Source: Paenibacillus_E sp040812395 (GTDB lineage Bacteria > Bacillota > Bacilli > Paenibacillales > NBRC-103111). Taken from it: a stretch of DNA of 64,000 bases. Positions within the stretch are counted from its first letter, which is position 1. Each line of letters opens with the position of its first letter. The position numbers were made by a program, and so were the translations under genes. The stretch lies in contig NZ_JBFNXH010000001.1 of the NCBI RefSeq assembly GCF_040812395.1, positions 434,001-498,000 on the forward strand, written 5' to 3'. Shown in pieces: positions 1 through 7,607 of the stretch. The notes under the pieces were generated by a model. The model searched no databases. It was not told where the DNA came from and saw nothing but the letters and a program-made list of their open reading frames with translations.

Positions 1-232
1 GTCAGGTAACCGTTTATATTCCGCGTCAGGCAAGGCGGCAAATTCGCTTATTATCGCTGCGAGATCGTAGATTAAAGCTTCGCGCTCAGTCCGATTAATC
101 CAGCGGTTGTTTACCCATGCGATAGGTTGCCGCCTCCCTTCCGTAAAGTCAAACGTTATTTTTAATACGTGAGTATTCCGCTCACCTGAAACCGGGTCGG
201 AAAACGTCCCCCTTGGGGGTATCGCACTTCAC
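1..232 (-). CDS. N-terminal part of an unrecognised phage protein, running off the window, possibly frameshifted
   Basis: A minus-strand frame is open from about 228 to the window edge and encodes about 75 residues that look like a real protein (it contains WVNNRWINRTEREAL). I do not recognise the family. No ATG, GTG or TTG lies in that frame after the upstream TGA at 229-231. A GTG at 230-232 opens a different frame that closes after 16 codons. The two frames could be joined by a +1 shift over the run CCCCCAAGGGGG (208-219), which is a perfect 12-bp palindrome. Either the gene has lost its start, or there is a real or sequencing-related frameshift here. Confidence 0.4.
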
Positions 233-703
233 CGCGGTAAAGCGTTACTCAACGACGTTTTATGCACGATGTCACATTTCGTTTATGCACGCTCTATACG
301 GGTACATATGTATAAAATAACGTAGTTTTGTACATATGTCCGCGTTAGTTACAACGCCGACAAGCCGCATCGTTATGCGATTCCTCTTCCGCGGATAGTT
401 AACGTGATTAACCTTCGTTTATACATCGTTTATGCAAACGCTGAGAAAGCGCACCATTACGCGGTTCTTGTTAATCGTAATAAGTACGGTTTTCATTCGT
501 CCGCGACCGAGTATGCAGCGCGTATACATTCGTAATAATTACGTTATACACTTTATCGCGGTACAGTACGGAAGGAACGCTGAAAATTCCGGAGAGGGTG
601 CGCGTCAGGAGCGTCTACCCCGTAATCTAACGTTAACCACACGTACTCACAAACGCACTCAACACGTCCCTACTACTATATGCCGCGGAAAAGTATAACG
701 TTG
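233..703. other. Intergenic region with short repeats, no supported gene
   Basis: No reading frame here has a ribosome site or recognisable product. The stretch holds two near copies of TTTATGCACG (259-268 and 282-291), two copies of the near-palindrome GTACATATGT (302-311 and 330-339), and an inverted repeat CGCAT-CGTT-ATGCG (366-379). These look like protein-binding or promoter sites, but I cannot assign a regulator. Confidence 0.4.
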
Positions 704-1090
704 TTACTCCGCCACATTGCGTTGTTTAAACGCTTCTAACTTCGCTCTTAACGCTTCCGTATCGGTAACGTCCGCCGCCCTCGTTTCAACTTCGATCTTA
801 TCCGTGAGTAACCCGTTGATCTGTAACGCTAACTTCGCCATCGCCGCGTTTCCGTCGCGTATAGCAATATCCGCGAGTGATTCGATTAACTCCGGTAACT
901 TATCCTGACTATTGCGTACCATCTGCGTTTTTAATTCGCGCTCAAATGTCGGCTCCTTACGCCAGTTAGCGAGTGTATTCGGATGGATGGCGCATATTTC
1001 CGCGATTTCTTCGTAAGTCTTGCCGCCTTTTTTCGGTTGGGCGAGCCACGATATCGCGATATATTGTTCCGTGCTTAACGTTTTCGACAT
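704..1090 (-). CDS. phBC6A51-type helix-turn-helix phage protein, probable terminase small subunit
   Basis: The 128-residue protein starts with a helix-turn-helix (residues about 8-45, with YEEIAEICAIHPNTLANW) followed by a helical tail. This is the layout of the phBC6A51 family of phage DNA-binding proteins, which usually act as terminase small subunits recognising the packaging site. The ATG at 1090 has a good GGAGGTG site 12 bases upstream. It is the leftmost intact minus-strand gene, so packaging and structural genes probably continue left of position 1. The terminase role is inferred from architecture and position; a plain DNA-binding regulator is the alternative. Confidence 0.7.
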   Translation of the reverse strand: MSKTLSTEQYIAISWLAQPKKGGKTYEEIAEICAIHPNTLANWRKEPTFERELKTQMVRNSQDKLPELIESLADIAIRDGNAAMAKLALQINGLLTDKIEVETRAADVTDTEALRAKLEAFKQRNVAE

Positions 1091-1111
1091 TATTAACGTT
1101 CACCTCCGTTA

Positions 1112-1154
1112 TAAAAAAAGAATGACGGGGCAAAACACTAAAGCGCCCCGTCCG
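1112..1154 (-). terminator. Intrinsic terminator
   Basis: The arms GACGGGGC (1124-1131) and GCCCCGTC (1145-1152) form a strong stem. In minus-strand sense the stem is followed by a T run (1112-1120). It would end the transcript that carries the 1403-2239 gene, before the terminase-like gene. Confidence 0.7.
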
Positions 1155-1299
1155 CTTCGTCACTACGTTCCTAGCGACTATTTATTTATCCGCGCTTTCT
1201 GCTTCCTCAATGTATATAGTCCGTAAACTCACGATAATATACGGTTACTCGCGTAATAAATTCTGCGCGCTATCTTTGGAAGACTAAGATATAATTTTG

Positions 1300-1401
1300 C
1301 ACCTAAAACGCCGAGATCCCACGTGGCACTAGGCGAGTCAGCGTTTTTAGGTGTCCGAACCAGCGCACACAAAACGCCAATGTGTCCGAATCAGCGCACA
1401 C
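1300..1401. repeat. Long hairpin followed by two direct repeats that are themselves dyads
   Basis: CACCTAAAACGC (1300-1311) pairs with GCGTTTTTAGGTG (1341-1353) around a loop that contains CCACGTGG. Immediately right are two 20-bp direct repeats differing at one base, GTGTCCGAAYCAGCGCACAC, at 1351-1370 and 1382-1401. Each is an imperfect dyad (GTGTCCG against CGCACAC) and they are 31 bp apart, about three helical turns. The array lies in the gap 3' of the winged-helix gene. This suggests a bound regulatory or replication site. The region from 1155 to 1402 has no gene. Confidence 0.55.
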
Positions 1402-1402
1402 A

Positions 1403-2239
1403 CTAACTCGCTTTGACGCGGAATATAGTGCGCAAGGTCTCGTCAGGAACGCTCATCTTACGGTAAAAAATCCACGGATTGAACATGTATGACTCGACGC
1501 CGCCAATCGCCACTTTCGCAATAACGTACTCGCCGTCAACCGTCATCTTCGGCAGTCTACGCGAAATCTCACCGACGCTAATTCCGATCACAGCCGCCAG
1601 TTCAGCGCGATTAAGGGCCGCCACCTTTTCCGGAATCTTCTCGCCAGGATTCGTGCATAACGTATTAGACGCGTAATGTACTAGCGGAAGCATCCGATAT
1701 ATCAAGCCCAAGTCTTCCGGCTTCACCCCGCCATAAATACGCTTAATCTTCGCCGTATAAGACTTAATTACGGAAAGGCCGGTCGGCGTTGATCCGCGGA
1801 AATGATAGCGGTCATTTACCGAGTGGCTGCCGTCTGAATTCGCGATAAGGATTCCGCCACTTACGCATTTACAGAGGAAATCGTAGAAAGACGACTTCTT
1901 CCGGCGGTCGTCCATACGGAGTGCCTTACGCATGTCGTCCGTTGTCATGGGCGACCTATCCGCGTTAATTAGGCGTCCCGTACCGTAGCTAACGTAGCAC
2001 TGTAGCAAGAGTAGATAACCGCATTGCGCCTTCGTTAAAACGCTTGTTACCTCGTGTAAGGCGTCCATTACCGAGAACGTGAAATCATATGCGCGTCCAC
2101 TAAATACCGCGCGTTGTGCTTCGAAATAACGCTGACTTGCTTCGATTTGCTCGCGTGAACGGATAACGTAACCCTTCCCGTTTGGGACGAACGTGCCGAC
2201 CTCGCCTGTTTCCGGATTGATGCCGCGTTCTAGCGTCAT
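1403..2239 (-). CDS. Phage winged-helix DNA-binding protein, possibly a RepL-like or regulatory protein
   Basis: This 278-residue protein is predicted soluble. It has a winged-helix-like block at residues about 90-160 (MTTDDMRKALRMDDRRKKSS, then a basic wing) and a second helix-turn-helix-like stretch near residue 220 (AELAAVIGISVGEISRRL). Such two-domain proteins occur among phage and plasmid replication initiators and transcription regulators. I cannot place it in one family with certainty. The ATG at 2239 has a GAGGAG site. It is transcribed toward the terminase-like gene and followed by the 1300-1401 repeat array, which could be its target. Confidence 0.5.
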   Translation of the reverse strand: MTLERGINPETGEVGTFVPNGKGYVIRSREQIEASQRYFEAQRAVFSGRAYDFTFSVMDALHEVTSVLTKAQCGYLLLLQCYVSYGTGRLINADRSPMTTDDMRKALRMDDRRKKSSFYDFLCKCVSGGILIANSDGSHSVNDRYHFRGSTPTGLSVIKSYTAKIKRIYGGVKPEDLGLIYRMLPLVHYASNTLCTNPGEKIPEKVAALNRAELAAVIGISVGEISRRLPKMTVDGEYVIAKVAIGGVESYMFNPWIFYRKMSVPDETLRTIFRVKAS

Positions 2240-2275
2240 ATAATATCGATCTCCTCTACGTGATTTTTGGAACGC

Positions 2276-2347
2276 AAAAAAGACGCCAGAGAATGGCGTC
2301 CATAACGTAATACAGGGTTAGAGCGTAAAAAAGACGCCCGAAGGCGC
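2276..2347 (-). terminator. Two tandem minus-strand terminators
   Basis: GACGCCA/TGGCGTC (2282-2300) and a GGCGT-TTCG-GCGCC type tetraloop hairpin (2334-2347) are each followed, in minus sense, by six or more T residues. They sit between the winged-helix gene and the plus-strand gene at 2419, and would insulate the former from leftward transcription out of the micro-gene cluster. Confidence 0.6.
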
Positions 2348-2418
2348 ACATTATATGGTAAAATAAGGATAAATCCGGAAGCACCGGTCAAATATGATAA
2401 CTTCCGGAGGTAAAAAGA

Positions 2419-2613
2419 ATGAACAAAACGTTAACGACTAACACCGATCTATTCGCGGCTTCTCTAACGCAAACAACCGTCATAGTGAGCACGGGTGGAA
2501 ACCTTGAGTATGCGGGCATTATACGCGGATACTGCGATAATTACGTAAGGATACATGACACGTGGTTTTCGCGTAAAGAATACGAGTTTAGCATAATGGC
2601 GCGCGATTGGTGA
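2419..2613 (+). CDS. Small unrecognised phage protein on the plus strand
   Basis: The 64-residue protein has no family I recognise. Its middle (TTVIVSTGGNLEYAGIIRGY) reads like a small beta barrel. The ATG at 2419 follows a good site, CCGGAGG, nine bases upstream. The 5' leader contains the inverted repeat CCGGAAG (2375-2381) and CTTCCGG (2401-2407), and its right arm runs into the ribosome site, so a hairpin could hide the site. An A/T-rich TAAAAT near 2360 may be the -10 element. It is one of few plus-strand phage genes, which here tend to have their own promoters. Confidence 0.6.
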   Translation: MNKTLTTNTDLFAASLTQTTVIVSTGGNLEYAGIIRGYCDNYVRIHDTWFSRKEYEFSIMARDW

Positions 2614-2626
2614 TGTAGCTTAATAT

Positions 2627-2764
2627 TCACTCAGATACTTCGTGATCGTGTTTCACTTCATGAAAACAGCCGTCACACAAATCTTCTTGCCAGATGATGT
2701 TGTCTCTATCAAACGTACGAGTGCCAACCGTTTTATTTTCTTTTTCACACATTTCACATTTCAT
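2627..2764 (-). CDS. Zinc-binding micro-protein (45 aa)
   Basis: A short frame encodes MKCEMC near its start and CDGC near its end, four cysteines fitting one zinc site, with a His/Glu-rich tail. The ribosome site is AGGAGCG. It is the last of four tiny minus-strand genes (2627-3209) that are A/T-rich relative to neighbours and joined by a repeated junction, CTATTCATTTTG on the plus strand. Function unknown; small zinc ribbons in phages often bind nucleic acid or host enzymes. Confidence 0.6.
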   Translation of the reverse strand: MKCEMCEKENKTVGTRTFDRDNIIWQEDLCDGCFHEVKHDHEVSE

Positions 2765-2782
2765 TCCAATGCACGCTCCTAT

Positions 2783-2938
2783 TCATTTTGATACCTTAAA
2801 CTCTTTAAAACATTCCGCGCAGAATTGCATAGTTTTGACTTTACCTTGCAATTCATAAATTTTTATATACTCAGTTCTGGAACAAAAATCACATAAACAT
2901 TCACGTTTTTTCGGATCGATCTCTACTATTTGCACCAC
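2783..2938 (-). CDS. Zinc-binding micro-protein (51 aa)
   Basis: The frame holds the pairs CLCDFC and CAEC, consistent with a single zinc ribbon. The start is one of two adjacent GTG codons (2938 or 2935) preceded by GAGGTG. It ends in SK and a TGA embedded in the shared junction AAAATGAATAG. Function unknown. Confidence 0.6.
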   Translation of the reverse strand: MVQIVEIDPKKRECLCDFCSRTEYIKIYELQGKVKTMQFCAECFKEFKVSK

Positions 2939-2950
2939 GGACACCTCTAT

Positions 2951-3064
2951 TCATTTTGTATCTAAATATCTCTTGTGCATCAAAACGCTAATCCGTTTGT
3001 AGTTAACGCTAAAATCGTGATAGTGATACCACTCGTAAGGCGCTTTACCTTTCCAAAATGTCAT
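2951..3064 (-). CDS. Micro-protein (37 aa), unrecognised
   Basis: This ATG-started frame is rich in aromatic residues and histidine (YEWYHYHDF). It ends in TK and TGA within the same AAAATGAATAG junction as its neighbours, and has a GGGTGA ribosome site. It lacks the cysteines of its three cluster partners. Confidence 0.5.
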   Translation of the reverse strand: MTFWKGKAPYEWYHYHDFSVNYKRISVLMHKRYLDTK

Positions 3065-3077
3065 GTTCTCACCCTAT

Positions 3078-3209
3078 TCATTTTGATTCATCGCTAAATT
3101 GTTCCGAACTATGATCTGGTACATCATCGTAACAACAATCATCACATCCAGCGTCTTCGCCGAAACTATAAACAGAACCGCACACTTCGCAGGAAATCAC
3201 ATTGTCCAC
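3078..3209 (-). CDS. Zinc-binding micro-protein (43 aa)
   Basis: GTG-started frame with CEVC and CDDCC motifs and a very acidic tail, preceded by GGAGG. It is the first of the four clustered micro-genes. The upstream junction CTATTCATC differs slightly from the other copies. Confidence 0.6.
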   Translation of the reverse strand: MDNVISCEVCGSVYSFGEDAGCDDCCYDDVPDHSSEQFSDESK

Positions 3210-3238
3210 TTGTAGACCTCCTATTCATCAACGAATTA

Positions 3239-3439
3239 CTAGTCTCCGTATATCACCTTAACTTCTTCGACGGTCAAAGCGGGCTTGGGCTTGCCCTCGA
3301 AATGCTCTAGTGCCTGCCACCAAATCCAAACACGCTTCCATCGCGGACGAGTCAATATTTCCTCAATGCCAAGTTGTTCGCCCTTAACCTCGTACAAGTA
3401 CTTTTGTATCGTTGTAGCGATTTCAATGTCGAAGCTCAT
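3239..3439 (-). CDS. Small unrecognised phage protein (66 aa)
   Basis: An ATG-started frame with an AGGGGTG site encodes a compact protein with a basic/aromatic centre (RPRWKRVWIWWQ). No family is recognised. It leads into the micro-gene cluster and is probably cotranscribed with it from the consensus leftward promoter at 3795-3823. Confidence 0.55.
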   Translation of the reverse strand: MSFDIEIATTIQKYLYEVKGEQLGIEEILTRPRWKRVWIWWQALEHFEGKPKPALTVEEVKVIYGD

Positions 3440-3456
3440 TTATTCGCGCACCCCTA

Positions 3457-3546
3457 TTAACGCCCGCCTCTACGCGATACTACGATTGACACGATAGTAA
3501 CCGCTAGTGCTGCGATTGTAATTGTGACCGTGATTACGTTTAGCAT
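3457..3546 (-). CDS. Single-span membrane micro-protein (29 aa)
   Basis: The frame MLNVITVTITIAALAV... is one hydrophobic helix ending in a basic SRRGGR tail, so an N-out, C-in membrane peptide is likely. AGGAGG is nine bases upstream of the chosen ATG; an earlier ATG in another frame closes at once. Such peptides are common in phage immunity operons, but no specific role can be read from the sequence. Confidence 0.55.
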   Translation of the reverse strand: MLNVITVTITIAALAVTIVSIVVSRRGGR

Positions 3547-3642
3547 AGCATACGACCTCCTTCGTTCATATTGCGATATATTTTTACGTATATTATAATC
3601 GTATTAGCGAGGGGCTTGCGCCCCAACACTTTTACGCTTGAT

Positions 3643-3768
3643 TTAGTTCTCCGGATGCTCGCCGTTGCCGCGGTTAGCATCTTTTTCTTTTCTAACGATT
3701 AGGTATAAGTTAATCGCCGCCACCGTTAGATTCGTTAATGCCGTTATGAGCATTATCCACTTGTCCAT
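3643..3768 (-). CDS. Single-span membrane micro-protein (41 aa)
   Basis: A hydrophobic N-terminal helix (residues about 4-25) is followed by a charged tail (RKEKDANRG). The ATG has GAGGTG seven bases upstream. It is the first gene of the leftward immunity-region transcript, immediately after a consensus sigma-A promoter that overlaps a repressor operator. A short GGGGC/GCCCC hairpin lies just 3' (3611-3624). Superinfection exclusion or a holin-like role are possible, but unsupported beyond position. Confidence 0.6.
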   Translation of the reverse strand: MDKWIMLITALTNLTVAAINLYLIVRKEKDANRGNGEHPEN

Positions 3769-3794
3769 CGTATCACCTCCTCCCTTATATATTC

Positions 3795-3858
3795 ATTATA
3801 CGATATCGCATAACGTATGTCAATGCGTTTGACGAAGAAATATTCGTTATCGTATAAT
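3795..3858. promoter_or_regulatory. Divergent immunity promoters with two repressor operators
   Basis: Leftward promoter: TTGACA (3818-3823), 17-bp spacer, TATAAT (3795-3800), a perfect consensus. Rightward promoter: TTGACG (3829-3834), 18 bp, TATAAT (3853-3858). Two 14-bp dyads lie on them: ATACGATATCGCAT (3798-3811), and ATACGATAACGAAT read on the minus strand (3842-3855). Each overlaps a -10 element or spacer, so bound repressor would block both promoters. The same dyad recurs twice at 35,523-35,571. Confidence 0.85.
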
Positions 3859-3880
3859 GATCAAGGAGGTGCAAACGCGA

Positions 3881-4087
3881 ATGAACGTTATCCCACGATT
3901 AGGCGAAATACTGGAGGAGCGCGGAATCACTCAGACGCAACTATCCGCCATGTCCGGAGTTCCGCAAGGCTCTATATCTCGTTTCGATAAGAACACACGC
4001 CATGAATCCGCCCATCTCTTCGCAATATCACGCGCGCTCAGCGTTAAGATAGAGGAACTATTTACACTCTTAGACAGCGCTGAGTGA
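3881..4087 (+). CDS. XRE-family repressor of the immunity region
   Basis: The 68-residue protein is a single helix-turn-helix domain: GEILEERGITQTQLSAMSGV, then SISRFDKNTR and a stabilising C-terminal helix. This is the XRE/Cro fold. The ATG at 3881 is chosen over an upstream in-frame ATG at 3857, because AGGAGGTG lies between the two and is spaced correctly for 3881. It is transcribed rightward from a promoter carrying its likely own operator. The small size suggests a Cro-like or minimal CI-like repressor. It is the best candidate to bind the four ATRCG-N4-CGMAT dyads. Its 3' end overlaps the convergent gene at 4070 by 18 bases. Confidence 0.8.
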   Translation: MNVIPRLGEILEERGITQTQLSAMSGVPQGSISRFDKNTRHESAHLFAISRALSVKIEELFTLLDSAE

Positions 4088-4624
4088 GTCGCGCCACCTT
4101 TGCGCTAACCCTGCGCTCGCTGTAAATTCCGCAGCTAATTCGCCGCCTGTATCGCGCAGATTGTACGCTATAATAACGCTCGGAGACGTATCCTTTCGAT
4201 ACTGCGCGTTTCGCGATCGATTGCGTTTTATCGCTAATTCATCCACGTATATTAACTCGCCAATGGTACGTTTACGGCGGTTAGGATATCGATAATCAAG
4301 ACCGTCGGTAGCGACGTTATCCGCCTTAGAGAGCGATGTCTCGCCGGACATATTCGACGATTCTTCTCCGCGTCTTCCGAAACGGCGGCGGCTAAGTTGG
4401 ATTTCGCTCATAATCGGGTACTCGTTGTGCAGCGTTTTGTGATTGTCGGGGTCCGTCAGTTCCTCGCGTAGAATATAATCGGTCAAACGTTCCAATTGCG
4501 CGGGGTCGTGTGGCCCATAGCATGACTCCGTAAGTTCCTTAATTGCCGCGATTCTCTCGGTACGGTCGGTGATGGCTCGTGCGATTAACGCGTCAACTGC
4601 GACCGCAAATTCTGTCTTATTCAT
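4070..4624 (-). CDS. Unrecognised phage protein (184 aa)
   Basis: A helical N-terminal third (residues 1-60) is followed by a basic, low-complexity stretch (SRRRFGRRGE) and a C-terminal region of mixed structure. No family is recognised. It overlaps the sigma-region-4-like gene upstream by eight bases, so the two are translationally coupled. It converges on the repressor gene. Confidence 0.55.
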   Translation of the reverse strand: MNKTEFAVAVDALIARAITDRTERIAAIKELTESCYGPHDPAQLERLTDYILREELTDPDNHKTLHNEYPIMSEIQLSRRRFGRRGEESSNMSGETSLSKADNVATDGLDYRYPNRRKRTIGELIYVDELAIKRNRSRNAQYRKDTSPSVIIAYNLRDTGGELAAEFTASAGLAQRWRDSLSAV

Positions 4625-5027
4625 TCGTTATTTCCCCCTCATCCGTCTCTGTTGCGTCTACTTCAACCGTGACCTCTCCGTAATCCCACCGCTGAAATAC
4701 CGCCGCAATCCGTTCGCACGCAACGCCAAGATACTCGTTAACGTTCTTCTGCGCGATCCCCATAATCCGCGCTGCTTCCGTCTGCGTCAGGTCGCGCCCA
4801 TATACCCACGCGATAGACTCCGCTTGGCGATCGGTCAACCCGGCGGATTCGATAGCGCTATGGAGATCGATCGTAATGTCAACCGCCGAGTAGTCGCCCT
4901 TAAATTGTCTTTCCGCGATCTTATGGCGGTCGCGTAGCAGCGCCTTAACGCCGTCCGACGTATTTAACGCGTAGGTCTGCGCGTATTTGCGTGATTTCGC
5001 TTCAATATCGATTGATCCCGTTGACAT
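4617..5027 (-). CDS. Sigma-70 region 4-like DNA-binding protein, possible late-gene regulator
   Basis: Residues about 65-115 (LTDRQAESIAWVYGRDLTQ followed by EAARIMGIAQKNVNEYL) match the sigma region 4 / LuxR-type helix-turn-helix. No region 2 is present in the 136 residues. Phage proteins of this shape (ArpU-like and similar) usually activate late genes. The ATG at 5027 overlaps the stop of the methyltransferase gene. Assignment rests on the HTH pattern. Confidence 0.65.
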   Translation of the reverse strand: MSTGSIDIEAKSRKYAQTYALNTSDGVKALLRDRHKIAERQFKGDYSAVDITIDLHSAIESAGLTDRQAESIAWVYGRDLTQTEAARIMGIAQKNVNEYLGVACERIAAVFQRWDYGEVTVEVDATETDEGEITNE

Positions 5028-6298
5028 TAGGCGTGCTCCCTTCGGTCGGCAGATAACGCCGACACCTCCGTTTTATTTGATTGCGACTCACTTACGCCCA
5101 ACAACGGAATCAAACGCTTCGGCTCTCCCAGGAGCGGCACGAGCCGTCTCCCTATTGCGTTGATTACGTTAGTCGTTACGGCGTTTCCGGCTTGTTTATA
5201 GCGTTGCGAGTCCGAAATGCCTGCGTCCCGCGCTAGCGTGTGCTGCTCGTCGGTGAAACCTTGTAGACGCCAGCATTCGAGCGGCGTAAGCTTGCGGATG
5301 CGGTAACGTGGGTATTTACCGATGGCGATTCCGTGCTTATCCTGCGCAGTTAAAGTGAACGCTTCCTCTCCGTCCTCTTTAAAGCGGCGTCCGTTCTGGC
5401 GTTTCTCGGGACGATCCGGCGTGAGTACGGCACGAACCTCTTCCGTCACAACTTGTGGAACTTTATCGAGACGCGCCGCCTGTAGCGTTCTTGTTTCGTC
5501 GAATTTAACTGTAATAGACGCGCCGTGTGTTTTCTGCACAACGGTGAATGGCGTAAGAACTTTCGGACCTTCTCCTTTATTCGTTGTTAGCGTAGGGCTT
5601 AATCCGCTATCCGCGTATACACTACAATTCATTCCGATACCGGACGGATTAACGTTTCCTACGTTCTCGACTGCTATCTTAGGAGTTGTATTACCGCTAG
5701 ACCCTGTCGGCGCTACGCCTGTCGGCGAATACACGCGCCTACAAATGTCGTGACCGTTGATCCCGTCGACATGACCGATCATCTCGCATTCGTCGGAGTC
5801 CGCGCGTTCGCCGAGCTGCGCTATCAACTTCGCCGTCTTTTCCTCCGACAGATAATAACGCTCTTCTACGTTACTTTCGAGAATATCGCGCAGTCTCGTT
5901 GTCACCGCAGCATTCGTCGGCCAATCGAAGTTAAATGTACGAATACCGAGCGTCTGCACCCTCCGTTTAGTCTTCGCGACCACACCGTTTCCTTCGATGA
6001 TCCATTCACGTTCGTAGGCGTCACGACTCGCAACGATAAATATACGTTCTCGATTCTGCGGTACGCCGAAGTATTTCGAGTTAACTACGCGGAAATCGAT
6101 CGCGTAGCCGATATCGCTAAGAATTGCGCACATCGTTTCGAATGTCTGACCGCTATCGTGCGAGAGCAGCCCCTTAACGTTTTCAAGCAGCATCAAACAC
6201 GGTCTCTTAGCGCTTGCAATACGCGCAATCTCGAAGAATAACGTACCGCGCGCGTCCTCGAAGCCTTTGCGCTGACCGGCGACACTGAACGCCTGGCA

Positions 6299-7345
6299 GT
6301 TATGGACGGCAATTAGCGGCAGGCAGTACGAATTATCTACGGCGACCTCGAAGTTATAGACCGGAACGTATTTTACAGACTCCTTAGTTATCACATCAAT
6401 CTTGAAGAATACGTAGTCGTCTGTAAATTCTACGCAACCGCCTTGCGACTGAGCTGTTCGAAGGTAGTAGCAATTCTTCGTACTAACTACGCGTCCTTCA
6501 ATGATCGCTGTTCCCGCCTTATTTCCGAGGGTTAGCGAGTACAAGCGTTTTTCTACTTTTAATAGGAGGCGCTGTAATGATTCCAGTAATGAGAGTGATG
6601 TTGACCCGAATTGACGGTAGTTTCCAGTTACGCAGCCGTCACCGTTAAAGTACCCTTCGAGTAAGGCCGACGCTAACTCGATCGGCAAGTTATGGATAAA
6701 CTCCGGGAGATGTTTATCTGACGCGGTTTTCCCGCTAGTAAAGTTCTTGATAAACATCCACAACTCCGCGCTGACTATGTGAATCTTCTTACACGTACGC
6801 TCCTCCGCAACGGAGTAATTTACGCTAAGCCCATCAAGGATAGGCGCGATGAACGTCAACTTTCTCTCGTTTGCCGCCATTACGATTCTGTAGGCATTGC
6901 GAACTCCTTGCGGACGATTGCGACTATCCTGCGTCCAACCTTCGGCTAACCAATAACCGACGAACCTCCAGAAGTCCGCGTTAGTAAATGGTAACGCAGA
7001 TTCGACGTCAGTTAACGTTGTCTGATTAATAGCCTTAGTGTACGTAAACTGATTCGGTATCTTGCTCGCTTTATTCAACGGAAATCCAACGTAATCGTCT
7101 GTAGTTAAGTCTTTCGCGTTGACCCACCCTCGCTTTGTCCAGAACGGATGCTCAGACGTTACTTTTACCGGTATTCGGTAATATTTAGCGGTGATTTCGT
7201 ATAAATCGCCTTCGTACAGCTTACTCATTGGCGTAACGACTTCACGATAAGCGCCAGTGTGAGTAAGTACCACGCCACCTTTGCGTATATCCTCGATATT
7301 TTTAAATCCGTCTACCGTGACGATCTTCTGTCCTGCCGGAAAACA
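6299..7345 (-). mobile_element. LAGLIDADG-type intein in the methyltransferase catalytic loop
   Basis: 349 residues are inserted between GGFP and CQAFS. The insert starts with Cys (CFPAGQKIVTVDG, block A), has block B as VTSEHPFW, two dodecapeptide-like endonuclease motifs (FVGYWLAEGW near insert residue 130 and LLEGYFNGDGC near 230), block F with VYNFEVAVDNSYC, and ends in HN before Cys+1. These are the self-splicing residues. The Cys+1 left after splicing is the methyltransferase catalytic Cys, so methylation depends on splicing. The endonuclease domain looks intact, although the second acidic residue of each motif should be checked. Confidence 0.9.
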
Positions 7346-7447
7346 CGGGAAGCCGCCGACTAATACGTCGTGATCCGGAATATCGTGCGCGTCAATTTTC
7401 ATAATATCTCCGTGCAATTCCGGCGCGCCGTCATACAGCGCCTTATA

Positions 7448-7507
7448 CGCTCGCGTCGCGAACGGATCAATCTCGCTCGCGTCGCGAACGGATCAATCTC
7501 GCTCGCG
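7448..7507. repeat. 26-bp tandem duplication inside the methyltransferase gene
   Basis: The unit CGCTCGCGTCGCGAACGG plus ATCAATCT occurs at 7448-7473 and 7474-7499, and a third partial copy, CGCTCGCG, follows at 7500-7507. The single-copy ancestor would therefore have had CGCTCGCG direct repeats 18 bp apart, a natural slippage substrate. Twenty-six is not a multiple of three, so copy number sets whether the gene is in frame. Confidence 0.9.
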
Positions 7508-7607
7508 AATACGCACTCGCCACCTAACGGATCAAGCGCAGAGCGGAAGCCGCCTATACCCGCGAACAATTCGATGTACTTAAACGCCATTTAATCGCTC
7601 CTTTACG

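Larger units (their letters stand above)
5027..7590 (-). pseudogene. C5-cytosine DNA methyltransferase with intein, reading frame broken by a 26-bp duplication
   Basis: The frame from ATG 7590 (AAGGAG site) starts with the S-adenosylmethionine motif IELFAGIGGFRSAL and ends out of frame at 7399. The other frame (7417-5027) carries GGFP/CQAFS (motif IV), ENVKGLL (VI), NRERIFIV (VIII) and the C-terminal QAGNAV motif. A 26-bp tandem duplication (7448-7499) separates the two frames. Removing one copy restores one open frame of 846 codons. A 349-residue intein lies at motif IV, so the spliced enzyme would be about 496 residues. The product would methylate cytosine C5 in phage DNA, protecting it from host restriction. 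As written, the N-terminal SAM site is lost. The duplication may be reversible. Confidence 0.85.

Noticed and set aside
432..698. Plus-strand 88-codon frame in the left gap
   Set aside because: No ribosome site, arginine/threonine-rich product of random appearance, and it runs through short repeats.
2627..3237. CRISPR array made of the repeated CTATTCATTTTG units
   Set aside because: Units are too short and irregularly spaced (126-168 bp), and the intervals are open reading frames with ribosome sites.
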